The notes under the pieces are model-generated. The model did no database searches. It was given only the letters and a program-made list of their open reading frames with translations, and was not told where the DNA came from. A DNA stretch of 64,000 nt, from positions 2,442,896-2,506,895 of the forward strand of contig JBANSL010000008.1 of NCBI GenBank assembly GCA_037127255.1, given 5' to 3'. The translations under genes and the position numbers were made by a program. Positions within the stretch are counted from its first letter, which is position 1. Every line of letters begins with the position of its first letter. Shown here piece after piece: positions 1 to 12,338 of the stretch. The DNA comes from Persicaria tinctoria. Lineage: Eukaryota; Streptophyta; Magnoliopsida; Caryophyllales; Polygonaceae.

Positions 1-66
1 TTATTTTATTCGTTTGTGTTCCTGTAAGCAGATATGTTAACTTTTTTAGTACTATATCTTACACAG

Positions 67-3000
67 TGCAAGGGCCACCACGTGGATATGTAGCTGTAGA
101 CATTCTTACAGACACTGTTGATGGTATATTACTGGACTTTATATTGCGTCTTTTGAAATTCTAAGTGTTGTTGGTAGACTCTGTGTTCACTTCCTGCTCT
201 ATCTCAGCTTCTAGGAAACCTTCCGTAGCTGCTGTCGATGGCTTAGCCTTGGGTGGAGGCTTGGAAGTTGCAATGGTAAGTAGAAGAAATTTCCTTTCTT
301 TGTGCTAATGTTTTCCCTTCTATGTAAACTTACTAGTCTGCAAGAAATTTTCTTTTGTTAGGCTTGCCATGCACGGATATCTACTCCAACTGCACAATTG
401 GGACTCCCTGAACTTCAATTAGGAGTAATTCCTGGTTTTGGAGGTATTATTGTGACTCATTTGCTTTCTTGAACAAGTAATTATATGATTCGTCAGAATC
501 TGCAACGAGTGTCAAATGTTTTATTGCTTTTTATCACTTATATGTTGTCATTACTCACTGTTTGTTTATCAACATTTTGAGGGATTTTTCTTAATACCTT
601 GATAAACAGTGGGTGTGGCAATGCATCGCAGGGTTCCTTTTCTTTATTTATTCTTGAATTAAGTCCTTAAAATGACAGTTGTCATTTTGTGTCCGAGTCT
701 GCATATTAAGAATTTAAGATCTTGAATGCCTTACCTCTTTATTTGTTCAGTATATTTTGTTTCACATCTGTTATTTTTTTGTTATCACAGTGAGTGGAAA
801 TAATGAACTTGCTAACACAAAATCTGAAGTTTAACGTTACCAACCTTTGTGATGTCGTGCAAACAGAAATTTTGGAGTACAATGGTTGTAGGCTTGAATT
901 ACTACTTTAAGTTCATTGCTAACAGCCCACATTTTTAAAACTTACAGGGTATTATTTAGATGATTTATTTGCCTATTTTGCGCTTCAGCTATTTGTATCC
1001 CTATCACCAAAACTACCTAAAAAAGTTCCTTTGATTAAATCACATCGTTTTGGGCGTATGATCATTAGTAAGCTTCTTCGTTATTACCTGGACTTTGTTG
1101 GAGAGCTGGCTGTGCTGCACAGTCCCTCTGGACCAGCCAATTACTGTTTAAATCTCTCTTTCTTATTCACTCCCGAATCTAACTGTATCAATGTCCTCAG
1201 GAACTCAACGCCTTCCCCGACTGGTGGGGCTCCCTAAAGCTCTTGAAATGATGCTGGTACGTGGCTTCATTTTAGCTTATGTAAAAAAATGCTCATTGTA
1301 CTGAGTACTATCTAAACATGCAATAAGAATAATGTTGGGGGTATGTCTCTCTAGACATCGAAGCCTGTAAGGGGAACAGAAGCACATAGCTTGGGCCTGG
1401 TGGATGCTGTAGTTCCAAGAAATGAGCTTCTAGATACTGCACGACGCTGGGCACTGGATATTTTGGAGAGAAGAAAGCCTTGGCTTTCCAGTCTGCACAG
1501 GACAGACAAAATAGAGCCACTTGGAGAGGCAAGGGAAATTTTCAAGTTTGCCAGAGCTCAGGCACGGAAACAGGCTCCTAACATGAACCACCCATTAGTT
1601 TGCATTGATGTTATTGAAGAGGGTGTCGTGTCTGGCCCACGATCTGGCCTGTGGAAGGTATTCATCTGTTATATTTTCCGTTTTCCCTTTGCAGAAATTA
1701 ACTTGGGTGCCAGGTATTCACTTTATCCCAATCTTCTGATAATGGCAGGAAGCTGATGCTTTTGAAGAGCTTCTGCGTTCTGACACTTGCAAGAGCTTGG
1801 TTCACATCTTTTTTTCTCAACGTGGAACTTCAAAGGTTAGAACATTTCCTTTTTCTTCATCTCTAATACCAATTGGGATGAGGCCACAACATTTGATTTA
1901 TCTTCTGATATGGTATGGTATCTATGTTCACCACTTGGTTTCTGTAATACTATGTATTATGTTTGATACTCTGAGGAGAAATATTTAATTTTCTGGTAAA
2001 GGCAAGTTACCTTTTATGCACTTGACCTTCTACATGGACTGATAAAATGGCTTCGTTTAAAATTGGTTCTACGATGAACTCTACCTCACAATAGAGTTGT
2101 TGCTCTCTACTTCGGTACTGCACTTTTTAGCTCTCTAATCCTTCATATGAAATTTCATGGGATTTTCATTTATATATTGTAAAAAAGAATTTGCCTTTGA
2201 AATTTCATATCTCTTGTTATATCTCTAACAATTGGCATCTTGAGTGACAGGTCCCTGGTATCACAGATAAGGGTCTGGCTCCAAGACAGATTAAAAAGGT
2301 TGCAGTTCTTGGTGGAGGTTTGATGGGATCAGGAATAGCCACAGCTCTAATCCTTAGCAATTATCCTGTGATTTTAAAGGAAGTAAATGATAATTTCTTA
2401 CAAGCGGGTATTGGTCGAGTGAAAGGTTAGAGTTGGACTATGACCAGTAGTCAACCTTTTGCCTTTTAGTTGGCATAATTCATGCCTCAATTATTTGATA
2501 TTCATCTGATTCTACCTTTTTAATGTAGCCAATTTGCAAAGTTCTGTAAAGAAAGGAAGGATGACACAAGAGAAGTTTGAAAAAACCTTTTCTCTTCTTA
2601 AAGGAACACTTGACTATGAAAGCTTCAGGGACGTGGACATGGTTATAGAGGTAACTGTCATACTTTCGATTTCTGAGATTGAAATAGATCCATGACTAGA
2701 ATAGCTATCAAATACTTTTTTTTTTTTTTTTTGAGGTGAGCTATCAAATACTTTGTGCAGGCAGTTATTGAGAATGTATCCTTGAAGCAACAAATCTTTG
2801 CTGATCTAGAGAAATATTGTCCACCACACTGCATACTTGCTAGTAATACCTCAACAATTGACTTGAATCTCATTGGGGAGAAAACTCGGTCACAAGATCG
2901 AATAGTTGGTGCCCATTTCTTTAGGTATGGATGTTTGGTTGGTAAAACTTTCTCTGGAGTTCATTACCTAAATATAACTTGAACTGTATATGATGCCTCT

Positions 3001-4628
3001 GTAGTCCGGCACATGTAATGCCACTTCTGGAGATTGTTCGCACACAGAAGACCTCTCCGCAAGTAATTATTGATGTATTAGATGTTGGTAAAAAGATAAG
3101 GAAGACCCCTGTTGTCGTCGGGAATTGTACTGGATTTGCTGTCAACAGGATGTTCTTTCCTTATACACAAGCTGCAATGTTGCTTGTTGAGCATGGTACC
3201 GATCTGTACAAGATTGACAGTGCAGTCACAAAGTTTGGAATGCCTATGGGTCCTTTCAGGTAATCACTCCTAACATGACGAAGAAGAAAAAAATTATCAT
3301 GCAAACTGAAACTTCATTAGGACATGAAATTAATCAAGCGATTGATGTGACAGTTTATTATGTGGTCATGATTAGAAATTGAAATCAAACTACGTGATCT
3401 GATAGTGTTGTTGAGTTGGTCAGTTGTCTTGAGAAACAGCTACATTATACTCTTACATTGAAATTGATAATTTATATATTAAGATGGCTTAGAAACCTAG
3501 TATTTTAAGAATGGTTGCCTGTTAGTCTAAGTTTCAGGAATGCACACTGCCTAATCAGCAGCTATGCTACATTGAGATTCACTGTGTTGCTTGGCTTTTG
3601 CAGATTGTGTGATCTTGTTGGTTTCGGAGTTGCGATAGCGACTGCTACGCAGTTCATTGAGAATTTTGATGAAAGAACCTATAAATCAATGATTATTCCT
3701 CTCATGCAAGAGGATAAGAGAGCAGGTAGGATGGTAATGTATTTACTAGTTCTTATGTTTTGAAGTGCTAAATATTCTCATGTGTTTTCTTTCAGGTGAG
3801 GTAACTCGGAAAGGATTTTACTTGTATGATGAAAAGCGTAAAGCAAGGCCAGACCCCGAGATGAAGAAATATATTGAGAAAGCAAGAGAAATATCTGGAA
3901 TTGATATTGATCCAAAGGTTTCTAATGCACTAATCACTCTCTCAAATGCAGATATGCATGTATATGTTGCACACAAAGGAATCAAAGCACAGATACTGAT
4001 TCTTACATGACTTGATTGATCCTGAAACAGCTTGCTAAATTATCAGAAAAGGAGATTATTGAGATGACATTCTTCCCTGTGGTCAATGAGGCCTGTAGAG
4101 TCCTCGCAGAAGGAATTGCCGTCAAAGCAGCAGACTTGGACATCGCTGCTGTAATGGGCATGGGTTTCCCGCCTTACAGGTTCTCCTTGTTGCCCGTTAA
4201 TGAATCACACACTATCATATTCTGTGGTAAAATTACATTCTCTAATTTCTTCCGAGTGTGGTTTACAGGGGTGGTATACTCTTCTGGGCGGATTCTATTG
4301 GATCCAAATACATCTGTTCAAGACTGGAGGAATGGTCAAAGACGTATGGGCAGTTCTTCAAGCCTTGCGCATACATGGCGGAAAAGGCAGCAAATGGACT
4401 CCCTCTGGTAAGAAAGAGCTATTTTTTTCTTGACTGCATAAAGATTACTTGTCAGCTATTGTCCATTTTCTCGGATTTGTTTCGTTCCAGTGACCTTGTA
4501 ACTTGGATGACATGCGACTACTTGTCCGCCATTGTGTTTTACACATGGCATATACCATGATGCTAATGTAAAACATCCCTTTTTGTCTGCAGAGTTCTGG
4601 CAATTCGAGTTCTAGGTCTCGGCTCTAG
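67..4628 (+). CDS. MFP2: Peroxisomal fatty acid beta-oxidation multifunctional protein, MFP2 type (5' end missing)
   Basis: This gene encodes the bifunctional enoyl-CoA hydratase / L-3-hydroxyacyl-CoA dehydrogenase of peroxisomal beta-oxidation. Fifteen phase-consistent exons are readable: 67-123, 208-275, 362-443, 1201-1256, 1355-1657, 1749-1835, 2251-2425, 2529-2650, 2761-2924, 3005-3259, 3604-3725, 3796-3917, 4031-4179, 4269-4407, 4593-4628. They give about 645 residues, against roughly 720 for the family, so the N-terminus lies before the window. The hydratase part has LALGGGLE and the stretch [17 protein letters not shown]. The dehydrogenase part has the NAD-binding loop [12 protein letters not shown], then ASNTST and GAHFFSPAH followed by LLEIV, which hold the expected His/Glu pair. 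The last exon is only 36 bases and ends in Ser-Arg-Leu, a type 1 peroxisomal signal. SRL favours MFP2 over its paralogue AIM1. No frameshift or internal stop is seen. Confidence 0.95.
2703..2754. repeat. Poly(T) stub between 16-bp direct repeats in an MFP2 intron
   Basis: The 16-base sequence AGCTATCAAATACTTT occurs at 2703-2718 and again at 2739-2754. Between them lie 20 bases, mostly T, ending GAGGTG. The second copy runs into the acceptor of the exon starting at 2761. This looks like a target-site duplication around a retrotransposed tail fragment, but slippage is a possible alternative. Confidence 0.5.
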
Positions 4629-4938
4629 GAAGAACAGATGTATCATGTATGGTTCAAGCTCTCCTTGGTAGCAGCTCAACCAGATACCGCTAATAACGTG
4701 CCAAGTTATAAACAAGTTAAAATACGTCTCTAGACGCTTGTTCATACCTGTTTAAGTAAACTGATATTTCTGTTCTTGAGAACCATTCACACCTATCGAA
4801 CCAAGATGTCTCTCAGCTCTGCCAATAATATCGGGTGTTTGCTAATTGCATTCTGATTTGCACATTAAATTTGGGAAAAATCTCACTCAACTAGTCAACT
4901 GGCAATGTGATGTGAGAGGTTTATTGTTAAAAATATAT

Positions 4939-5156
4939 TCCCTCTATCTTTATCAATTTCATAATAAAAGTCATCTTAAAAACTCTATATAATATTATTT
5001 TTTAACGAATTTTTTTTTATAATTTCATATTTAGTACTAACATGTATAAAAAAAATTATTAAAAAAATTGATTAAAAATCAATATTTTATAGAGCTTTTA
5101 TCTCTTTAAAATGCTTAAACAAAATGACAAATGACATTTATTTTGAAACGGAGTCA
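4939..5156. mobile_element. Decayed Stowaway-like MITE
   Basis: The left end (CCCTCTATCTTTATCAATTT) and the right end (TTTTGAAACGGAGTCATA) are weak inverted copies. The AT-rich interior, with AAAACTCTATATAATATT near one end and AATATTTTATAGAGCTTTT near the other, matches the better-preserved MITEs in this window (for example 31190-31429). It lies in the intergenic stretch between two convergent genes, 4629-6074, where I find no gene. Confidence 0.5.
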
Positions 5157-5301
5157 TATAGTGTATAGTATAAGTTTTTTTAGCTAAAACAAATTAAATA
5201 ACTCATCCTTGGTAGGAGTATTAAAAAAATATCGCTCTAAATTTAGAAAAATAACACAAACTTAGTGTTAGAAAAATGGAATATTCTTACTCATTTTTGA
5301 A

Positions 5302-5485
5302 CCATAAATTGGACTCAAACAATGAGATAAAATTGATCAATTGATATCATTCTCATTATGACAATAGCACAACCTTTGTTGAGGTAGGTGGTAACAAAGC
5401 ATCATGACTCGTTTTTTCCGGCCATAAATTGGGCTCAAACAATGACATAAAATTGATCAAATAATATCATTCTCATTAAAACAAG
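5302..5485. repeat. Imperfect direct repeat, period 120 bp
   Basis: CCATAAATTGG(A/G)CTCAAACAATGA followed by ATAAAATTGATCAA and ATATCATTCTCATTA occurs at about 5302-5360 and again at about 5422-5480. The sequence between copies is unrelated. Cause unknown; it lies in non-coding DNA. Confidence 0.6.
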
Positions 5486-6074
5486 TCAATATCATCAAAA
5501 ACTCACCGTAATCGTAATTTCGTCAATCATATGGTACTTGTTCTTGCTCGGGGTTTGGTGAGAAAAAAAAAATCGGGATACCGTTGAAAGGTGGAAATAT
5601 TTTTTTTAACACCGCTTCAAAGATTATGCTATTTTAATTATTTTTTCCCTTTTTATATACTCCGTAATATTTACTTTATTAGACAGGCCAGTATTTTAAT
5701 AATCAATAGTAAAATTTTGACAGAAGTCCTAATTTATGCCACTCAAGTTTGATTGCTTGAAACTTGTAACAGTTGAATCCCCAAAAAATTCAACCATAGC
5801 AACTTAACACACTAATTTAGTTACAATTCATAAGACAACTCATAAAAAAAAAACTTGTTAACTGAATATTTTCGATCCTTGTATGTTCAAATCAACAATA
5901 ACAACCAATTTCTCATAGGAAAAGAACTCCCTAAGATTGGCAGTGTTACAATTCAACGGAATTGATCATATCAGGGCTGCTTCTATAAAGGGTTTGTTCG
6001 TAAAGATCAGACCTGCAAATACAACAGATGGATACAAGGCAAACAGCTGAACTCCTTCACATGCTTCAAGCTGA

Positions 6075-9000
6075 TCAATGATGCCTGTATCGGTCCTTGT
6101 CTCTTGAAGAGTAAGGAGCATAGTGGTCTCGATCACGATCTGCAAAACGCCCTATCACAGGTTAGGATGATCCTTGCATACCAGAAACAAAGTCCGAGAT
6201 AAAAGATTTAAATCAGGAAGAGTATAAAAGGGCATGAGATGAACCTCGAGAAGGGTAGTGCCGAGATTTATCCGAGTGTCCGCCTGCAGTCATGAAGAAT
6301 AGAGGCAAAATGGTGATCAGAAACTATGGGCAAGAACTCTTGATACTCCTGTTCACTATGAACCAATTGACGATTGCTATGCTTTTTCTGAATATTTAAG
6401 TTTATATATTGTGGTGATTTAGAGAGACAATCCATAACATGTGATTTACAAACTTATAGAAATGTTATATCTTTCAGTACTCAATCCAGATTCAGGTGCT
6501 ACATAGGCTCTAAATTCTCAACAAAACAAAGTTTATTGTATATAAATGATATAAAAAAAAAGTAAGAAATATTGAAGGCTAACCTGAATCCTTTGGTTTT
6601 GAGCGATGACTTCTCTCTTTAGCCTTATCTCTATCTCTCTCAGGTTCGTCTCTATCTCGTTCTCGATCAGAATCTCTCCTCCTTTCACGAGAGTCACGAT
6701 CACGGGATTTAAATTTGTCCCTGTCCCTATCCCTGTCTGAATCTCTCTCCCTCTCTCGGTCCCTGTTCCTCTCCCCACTTGCTTCTGCCCTAGGTTCAGA
6801 CTTGGACTTTACTGCATCTTCCCTTCCCTCTCCCTCACTTGACATGTTTTTCGTGTCATCGTCACTCTTCTTCGAACCTTTCAGTTTCCCAAGAGCTTGC
6901 TTTACCATTGCATCCTTGGAGGCCCCTGAGTCTGAAGCTGAGGGAAAAGGTACCGCCTTGGCACCACTAGTATCATTATCAGCAGCGGGTGTACCATGTG
7001 AAGCATCCTGCCAAAAATAGCAAGACAATGGTAAAATAGGATAATATACGAATCGATAACTAGGGATAGATATGGTATTTTCTAAGAAAATGGGCACCTC
7101 AAGTAACAACTAATTTTTCAAAGGGGAACGATTCCAAATTCTAGGACCATCTTCAGGAAGCTTCATAGCTAAATGAGAAATAAAAAGTCAGAAATTGAAA
7201 AGAAATCAGTACTTGATCTTACTTTTGGGACAGGTTGTGAATCGAATGACTTGCTTGCTGATGTAAATGATATAGCATCCTTACAAACTGGTAAGTAATT
7301 TGCCTTAGGCCTGCTGTAAAGATGAGCAAGTACTCTGCAAACTTCATCTATCCCAGATTTATCTGCATCAAAAACCTTCCACCATGGCGGATTCTCAGGA
7401 AGGGGAACTTGAAACCTCCTAGCAGCGGCATAGACCACACCACAAGCAACCACTTCACTTTTAAATCGAACACAGAGAGTAGTCCTCAAGCTGTATGATT
7501 TAAGGTTCCAGAAATCAAACCAAAGTACAAAAAAAAAAGCACGTAAACAAGAGCATGCGGGAACTATAAAAGAAAGCAAAAGATGGAACTGAATCGAGAA
7601 AGTAAAATTACCTATCATTTGCTAAATTCCAAGCCTCTTGTCTCAATTCGGGTGGTGTTCCAAGGGTGGCAAGGTAGTTTGATATAAACTTGTGAGGATG
7701 CTCAACATGACAAATAAAACCCATCTCTTTAAGCAGGTGTCTCTCTGTCCTAATCAAATCCATCTTCAGCTCCGAATATTTCTGTTGCACAAGCAAACCC
7801 ATATCACAAAATGGTGATCTGTGATAAATCTTAGGTAATTAGCAATTACAGTGGAATTTGTGGTACTTGAAATAAATGATAAAATGTAGAATCCCATAAG
7901 CTGTTAACAGGACAGCAGCTTATCAATATTTATCTGATCTATTCTTATTTCGCCAAGAGAAAAGTGAGTCAACCAGTCAAGTAGCTGCCTAGTTGAACCC
8001 AAGAACTGATCCATTTTTGGCACCATAAGACACTTCCATCCCGCTTAAAAACTGTCTTATCTGCTACCACTCCTACCAGACTCTAAGAAACTCACATATA
8101 CAGACACAACATGATCACATCGTAGTATTTAGTTCAGCACAAGGATGATGATTATTTTTCATAATGTTCATGACCTGCCATGCCTCGTGTATCCAGGAAA
8201 CATGACTGTCATGGTTCCTACTTCTCAACTTGAAAACTCTTTAAGGCTGTTGCCCTAGTTAGGTTAAATGGTTTTTTCTCTCTTGATTTAGGTGTCAAAG
8301 AACTCAAGCTTAAATAATTTGATAGTTAAATTGATTTGTAACACTGGTTCGTCAAGAACTTCGTTATATTGATCACACTTGGCTAGAGAGGCTCAGGTTT
8401 CTGTATACTCTTCTAAAAGTGCAAGGTTGAGCTCACCTGCAGGCTTCAAATTACTGTGTACATTCTATGCTAAATCAGAACCGGGACTTTTAAGCGACTA
8501 ATGTCAATTGAAAAGAAAAATGCAAGGAATTGTCACCTTTGAAAACAGGTCCAGGTGCTGTACGGGCAAATTCTCTCTCCTACATTCCATTCTGTGGAAG
8601 ACAATAAGCACCTGTCTGGCTTTCCTTGGGCACTCCTCAAGCTTTGATGCTAGCCAAATACAGCTTGCAGCAACTCGCTGAAACATTCATCAGATTGGGA
8701 GGCTTAACAGGGGGAAAACTACAAGGTGTCATTTATTCAAATTCAGAAATGAAATGAAGAAAGAATATTACCTTTGCATCAAAACGGCCAAATGACTTCT
8801 TGCAATAAAAGCGGTGGAACAAAACCTGACCAGTAGCCATGGCTGCCTGAGGCCTATGATTAAAAAATTAAGGACACAACATCATCTACGGAAAAGCCTT
8901 CAGTTTTCAGTTAATTTGAGTAAAGGGAGAATAAAACAGACGTCAAGGATACAGCTTAAGTAGGATTCCACTCTCCTGGATAAGGTCACACCCATAAATC

Positions 9001-9104
9001 CTGAGCGTAGTTTCAGTTTCCTCATCTATACCGTCTTTTCGGGAAGGTGAGTTCTGTATCTGCTCCTCTCCCAGATAGAATGTGTCTATTGCAGTGTAAA
9101 TCAT
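6075..9104 (-). CDS. CYCL1-1: L-type cyclin with arginine/serine-rich tail (Cyclin-L1)
   Basis: L-type cyclins pair with CDK11/CDKG-type kinases and act in transcription-coupled splicing in the nucleus. Coding exons on the minus strand are 9104-8953, 8853-8772, 8677-8537, 7781-7612, 7490-7223, 7007-6584, 6283-6245 and 6139-6075. They keep frame and give 446 residues. The cyclin core is obvious: RIYGCDLIQESGILLKLPQ, ASCIWLASKLEE, FHRMECRRENLP, RTERHLLKEMGF, HKFISNYLATL and PPWWKVFDADKSGIDEVCR. From about residue 315 the tail is dense in Arg-Asp-Arg-Glu repeats, typical of splicing-associated cyclins, and ends HSDKSRHY...RYRHH. The start Met opens MIYTAIDTFYLGEEQ, as in plant orthologues, and sits in the second exon. 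The gene converges on the MFP2 gene. Confidence 0.95.
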
Positions 9105-9850
9105 CTTCAATGAAGGGAACGTCCTAAAACTGTCTCAACAGAATTCCAAGTTATGTTAGAACTTAGAACATGGAATCTACCACCAATTTATACAGCAATT
9201 ATCACTTCTCATAACTTGTACAGCAGAGCAACACTACCAAACATTCCCTAAATAAAAAGATCTTTAACATAATAGCACATCCTTCATGGACAAACAAGCA
9301 ATAGCAATCATAATCAGTACTAAATTTTGGAAACGAATGCACATAGAACTGATAGAAGCTGCCGAAGAAGCAGTAGTAGGCTCTGTGGTTAACAGGTAAC
9401 AGTCGAAAAAAAGAGAACAGATGAATTACCAGAGACTAAATCTATCACTCTCATAATGAATCCTGACAATTGGAAACTGATCGATTCATACTAGAAAAAG
9501 GGAGACCAAAGGGATTTAATCGAAATTGATCTATTCATAAATCATAATCACGATACGCTATAGAGCTGATGAAGCGAAACAACTACTTAATACTGTCGAC
9601 TTCAACCGAATTGCATTCCAGAACAGAAAATCACGGCGAAACATAAAATCGAACTCGCAAACCCTAAATTGAACAAGCATGGAGATCTAAGTGATTCGAT
9701 TCCAGCCATGATTATGCAATAACGAGAAACGAAAGAGATAAGGTGATGATGACAGCAGCAAGAGGGATGAGCGGATAGCGAGATTTACCGGTGGCGGCCG
9801 TGGCGGAGGAACGGGGGCGCTATAACTGAAGGCGCAGGCGACCGAACCGG
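9105..9850 (-). promoter_or_regulatory. 5' untranslated region with leader intron, and promoter of the cyclin-L gene
   Basis: Upstream of the start codon a leader intron can be read on the minus strand: donor CCG|GTAAAT at 9789/9788 and acceptor TTTTAG|GAC at 9124/9123, giving an intron of about 665 bases. The first, non-coding exon would lie around 9789-9850 in GC-rich DNA. No clear TATA box is visible. Inferred from splice consensus only. Confidence 0.55.
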
Positions 9851-9998
9851 CTTCCTTTAGATGGTTTGTTTAGATATCTCAATAAGTCGGAATGCAAGTG
9901 AAAGAACGGAGTCAAGAACGGGTCCAAATCTGTTTTTTTTTTTAATCTATACGTATACGTATATCTATATCTATATATCTATCTATATACGGAGTATA

Positions 9999-10022
9999 AT
10001 ATATCTATCTATCTATCTATCT
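9999..10022. repeat. (TATC)n microsatellite
   Basis: Runs of ATCT/TATC lie within a broader AT-rich stretch, 9940-10060. The sequence that follows resembles the interior of the Helitron near 50.9 kb, so this is probably decayed Helitron DNA. Confidence 0.7.
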
Positions 10023-10115
10023 ATATACATATATTAAAATCGATTATATATTAAAATTGATCCATGGCGTCCTATGTGTTGTCTTATGGTTGATTCTAGA
10101 GAAAAAAAATTAATA

Positions 10116-10302
10116 CCAATCACAAGTTGGTGTAGTGGTTATGGAGCTACATCCCATGCCTCGAGGTTCGAAGTTCGAATCCCCGTGGAAACATGGAGAC
10201 GCTTGTGAGTGGGAGGGTCAACCCCTTAAATGGGCCTACAGTAACCCGATTCAGATGTAGAGTGGGCTAAAACCCACTTGAACTGGAAAGAATCAAAAAA
10301 AA
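10116..10302 (+). mobile_element. tRNA-derived SINE, copy 1
   Basis: The element starts with a tRNA-like head: TTGGTGTAGTGGTTATGG resembles a pol III A box and GGTTCGAAGTTCGAATCCCC holds a B box (GTTCGAATCC). It ends in an A-rich tail. It is flanked by the perfect 17-base target duplication GAGAAAAAAAATTAATA at 10099-10115 and 10303-10319. A second copy of the same family lies on the minus strand at 27056-27247. Confidence 0.85.
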
Positions 10303-10379
10303 GAGAAAAAAAATTAATAAAATAACGTATTGTCGTACTTTATAGAAAGTTATATAAGTCACAATATATATATATATAT

Positions 10380-11400
10380 ATGGAGTGGTTCCCGAAGGCC
10401 AAGATTAAATGAGTGTTTCATTTTTTAAAAAATATAAAAACCGGTGGGACCCACCTAAAAAGGTATGACGCGCTTTTTTTTCCCGGATCTGATTTCACTG
10501 TTTTGAAAAAACTCCCCAATGCATTTGGACGGACCACCGCCGCCACCCACCCCCCAACCACCCACCACCCACCCCCCGCCACAAAAAAAAAAAAGAGACC
10601 ACCCCCTGCATTCGAACGGAGGCTGTTGAATGAGCCTGACCACCGGCATAGCCCGGAACCGGCCGGATCCGAGCGAGAGGAGAGGAGGAGGCCCGAACCT
10701 GTGCAAGAGGGGATGAGTCAACCCTAGCGCCGCTCGGATCTGAGCGAGAGGGGAGGATTCGACCCTGGCGCCGCCGGATCTGGTCGGTCTCGGCGCCGCA
10801 AGCATCGATCCGAGCGATAGTGGAGTCGAAACCGTCGGATCCAAGCATCAATCCCGCACCCTCGTCTCCTGTATCCGCCACCACCTTCGCACCCCACCGT
10901 CTCCTGAATCCGACCTGAGCGAGAGGAGAGAGGAAGGTGCGAGAGAAACCGTCACCCCCACCCCCACCCCACCGCCTTCGCACCCTGATTCCGCCGCCGA
11001 GCAGAAACCGTCACCCACACACCGCGGATGTGAATTGGGTGTGGTTGGCCACAACAGCGAACCCTCCTCGTCGGAATCCTCGGCGTGGTCGAGGAGGATC
11101 GTCATCGGTGTGAAGCACTGAAGCCGCCAAAGCACTGAAGCCCGCACCCCCATCGCTCTCGCCCCTTAACCTCTCCGGCCATCACAATGTTGAAGAAGAT
11201 GTGTGAAGCACTAAAGCGGCTTTTAGGGTTTTATTGTTAGTTCCCACGCGCCTCACAATCACACAGGTGATATTGGGATTAATTTTCCCTAATTTTTTTT
11301 AAACTACCCAGGACACGTGTCAACATCACGTCCATTCATTTACAATAAATCAACGGCCAAAAAACGTGCACAAAGTACACCCTAAGGGGTGTGTGCACTT
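10380..11400. mobile_element. GC-rich insertion of unknown type in Helitron-like DNA
   Basis: About 1 kb of GC-rich sequence interrupts AT-rich DNA that matches the Helitron interior near 50.9-51.2 kb on both sides (AAGTTATATAAGTCACAAT before it, and the 11518-11690 stretch after it). Inside are C-rich runs and several copies of a motif near GATCCGAGCGAGAGG(A/G)GAGGA. Open frames here are biased glycine, proline or arginine strings without domains, so I call no gene. It could be captured gene 5' DNA or an unclassified element; no clear target duplication was found. Confidence 0.4.
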
Positions 11401-11402
11401 TA

Positions 11403-11521
<119 letters not shown>

Positions 11522-11904
11522 TTAATTGAAAAAAATATAAATAAAAAATATTTCATAGTCATACTTACCAAAAATATTAATAGATATGTGTATTATTTGA
11601 CGGGTGTTGTTTTATTTATATCTAGATTATTTTTTAATAGAGATAATTATTTATATCAACATTAATTATATTGTTTTTTGAGGCCAAAATAAATCATCAA
11701 TCATATATTATTATTATTATATTATATTATATTATTATATTATATATAATAAAGGAGAAGTCGGCTGAGACACATGGCAGTTTCTCGTTAAAAGTAGTCG
11801 TATGAACCAATCACATTTTTTGAAAATTTTTGAATAAAATAATGAATATATGTATAAGATAAAATTAGACTCGATTTGATTAGATATGATATTTTTTTGA
11901 AATA

Positions 11905-12137
11905 ACATCTATTTTAAGGAGATAAAAGTCGTTTTTATAAGTTGTTTTAAGGAGGTAAAAACTATATAAAATATTATTTTTTTAATGAACTTGTTTTTAT
12001 AAGTTTATACGTATGACTACCAAATATGAAATTATTACACAAATTGATTTAAAAAATAATATTTTATAGTGTTTATACCTCCTCAAAAAGCGTGTAGAAA
12101 AAGATAAACGGCGTTTAATTTGGAACGAATAGAGTAT
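11905..12137. mobile_element. Decayed Stowaway-like MITE
   Basis: Inverted halves are visible: AGGAGGTAAAAACTATATAA with AATATT on the left, and AATATTTTATAGTGTTTATACCTCC on the right. The interior matches other Stowaway copies in the window. The extreme ends are eroded, and the right end reads GGAACGAATAGAGTATT. Confidence 0.45.
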
Positions 12138-12250
12138 TATTTTTTAATACCAACTACATTTTTAGCTAATTAAAATCTTTTAAAAATTCAACAACACATA
12201 AATTGATACAAATTATTACTATTCTCCACCTAAAAATCCTAAAATAACAT

Positions 12251-12273
12251 CTATCTATCTATCTATCTATCTA

Positions 12274-12332
<59 letters not shown>
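12251..12332. repeat. (ATCT)n then (AT)n compound microsatellite
   Basis: About seven ATCT units pass into a run of AT. It lies directly before a Helitron-type 5' terminus at 12338. Confidence 0.9.

Positions 12333-12337
<5 letters not shown>

Positions 12338-12338
<1 letters not shown>

Noticed and set aside
6715..7020. Plus-strand frame rich in SLSLSES
   Set aside because: It is the antisense of the Arg/Asp/Glu repeats in the cyclin-L tail.
10455..11153. Several Gly/Trp/Arg-biased minus-strand frames
   Set aside because: Composition-driven frames in GC-rich repeats, with no domain, splice signals or periodicity of coding.
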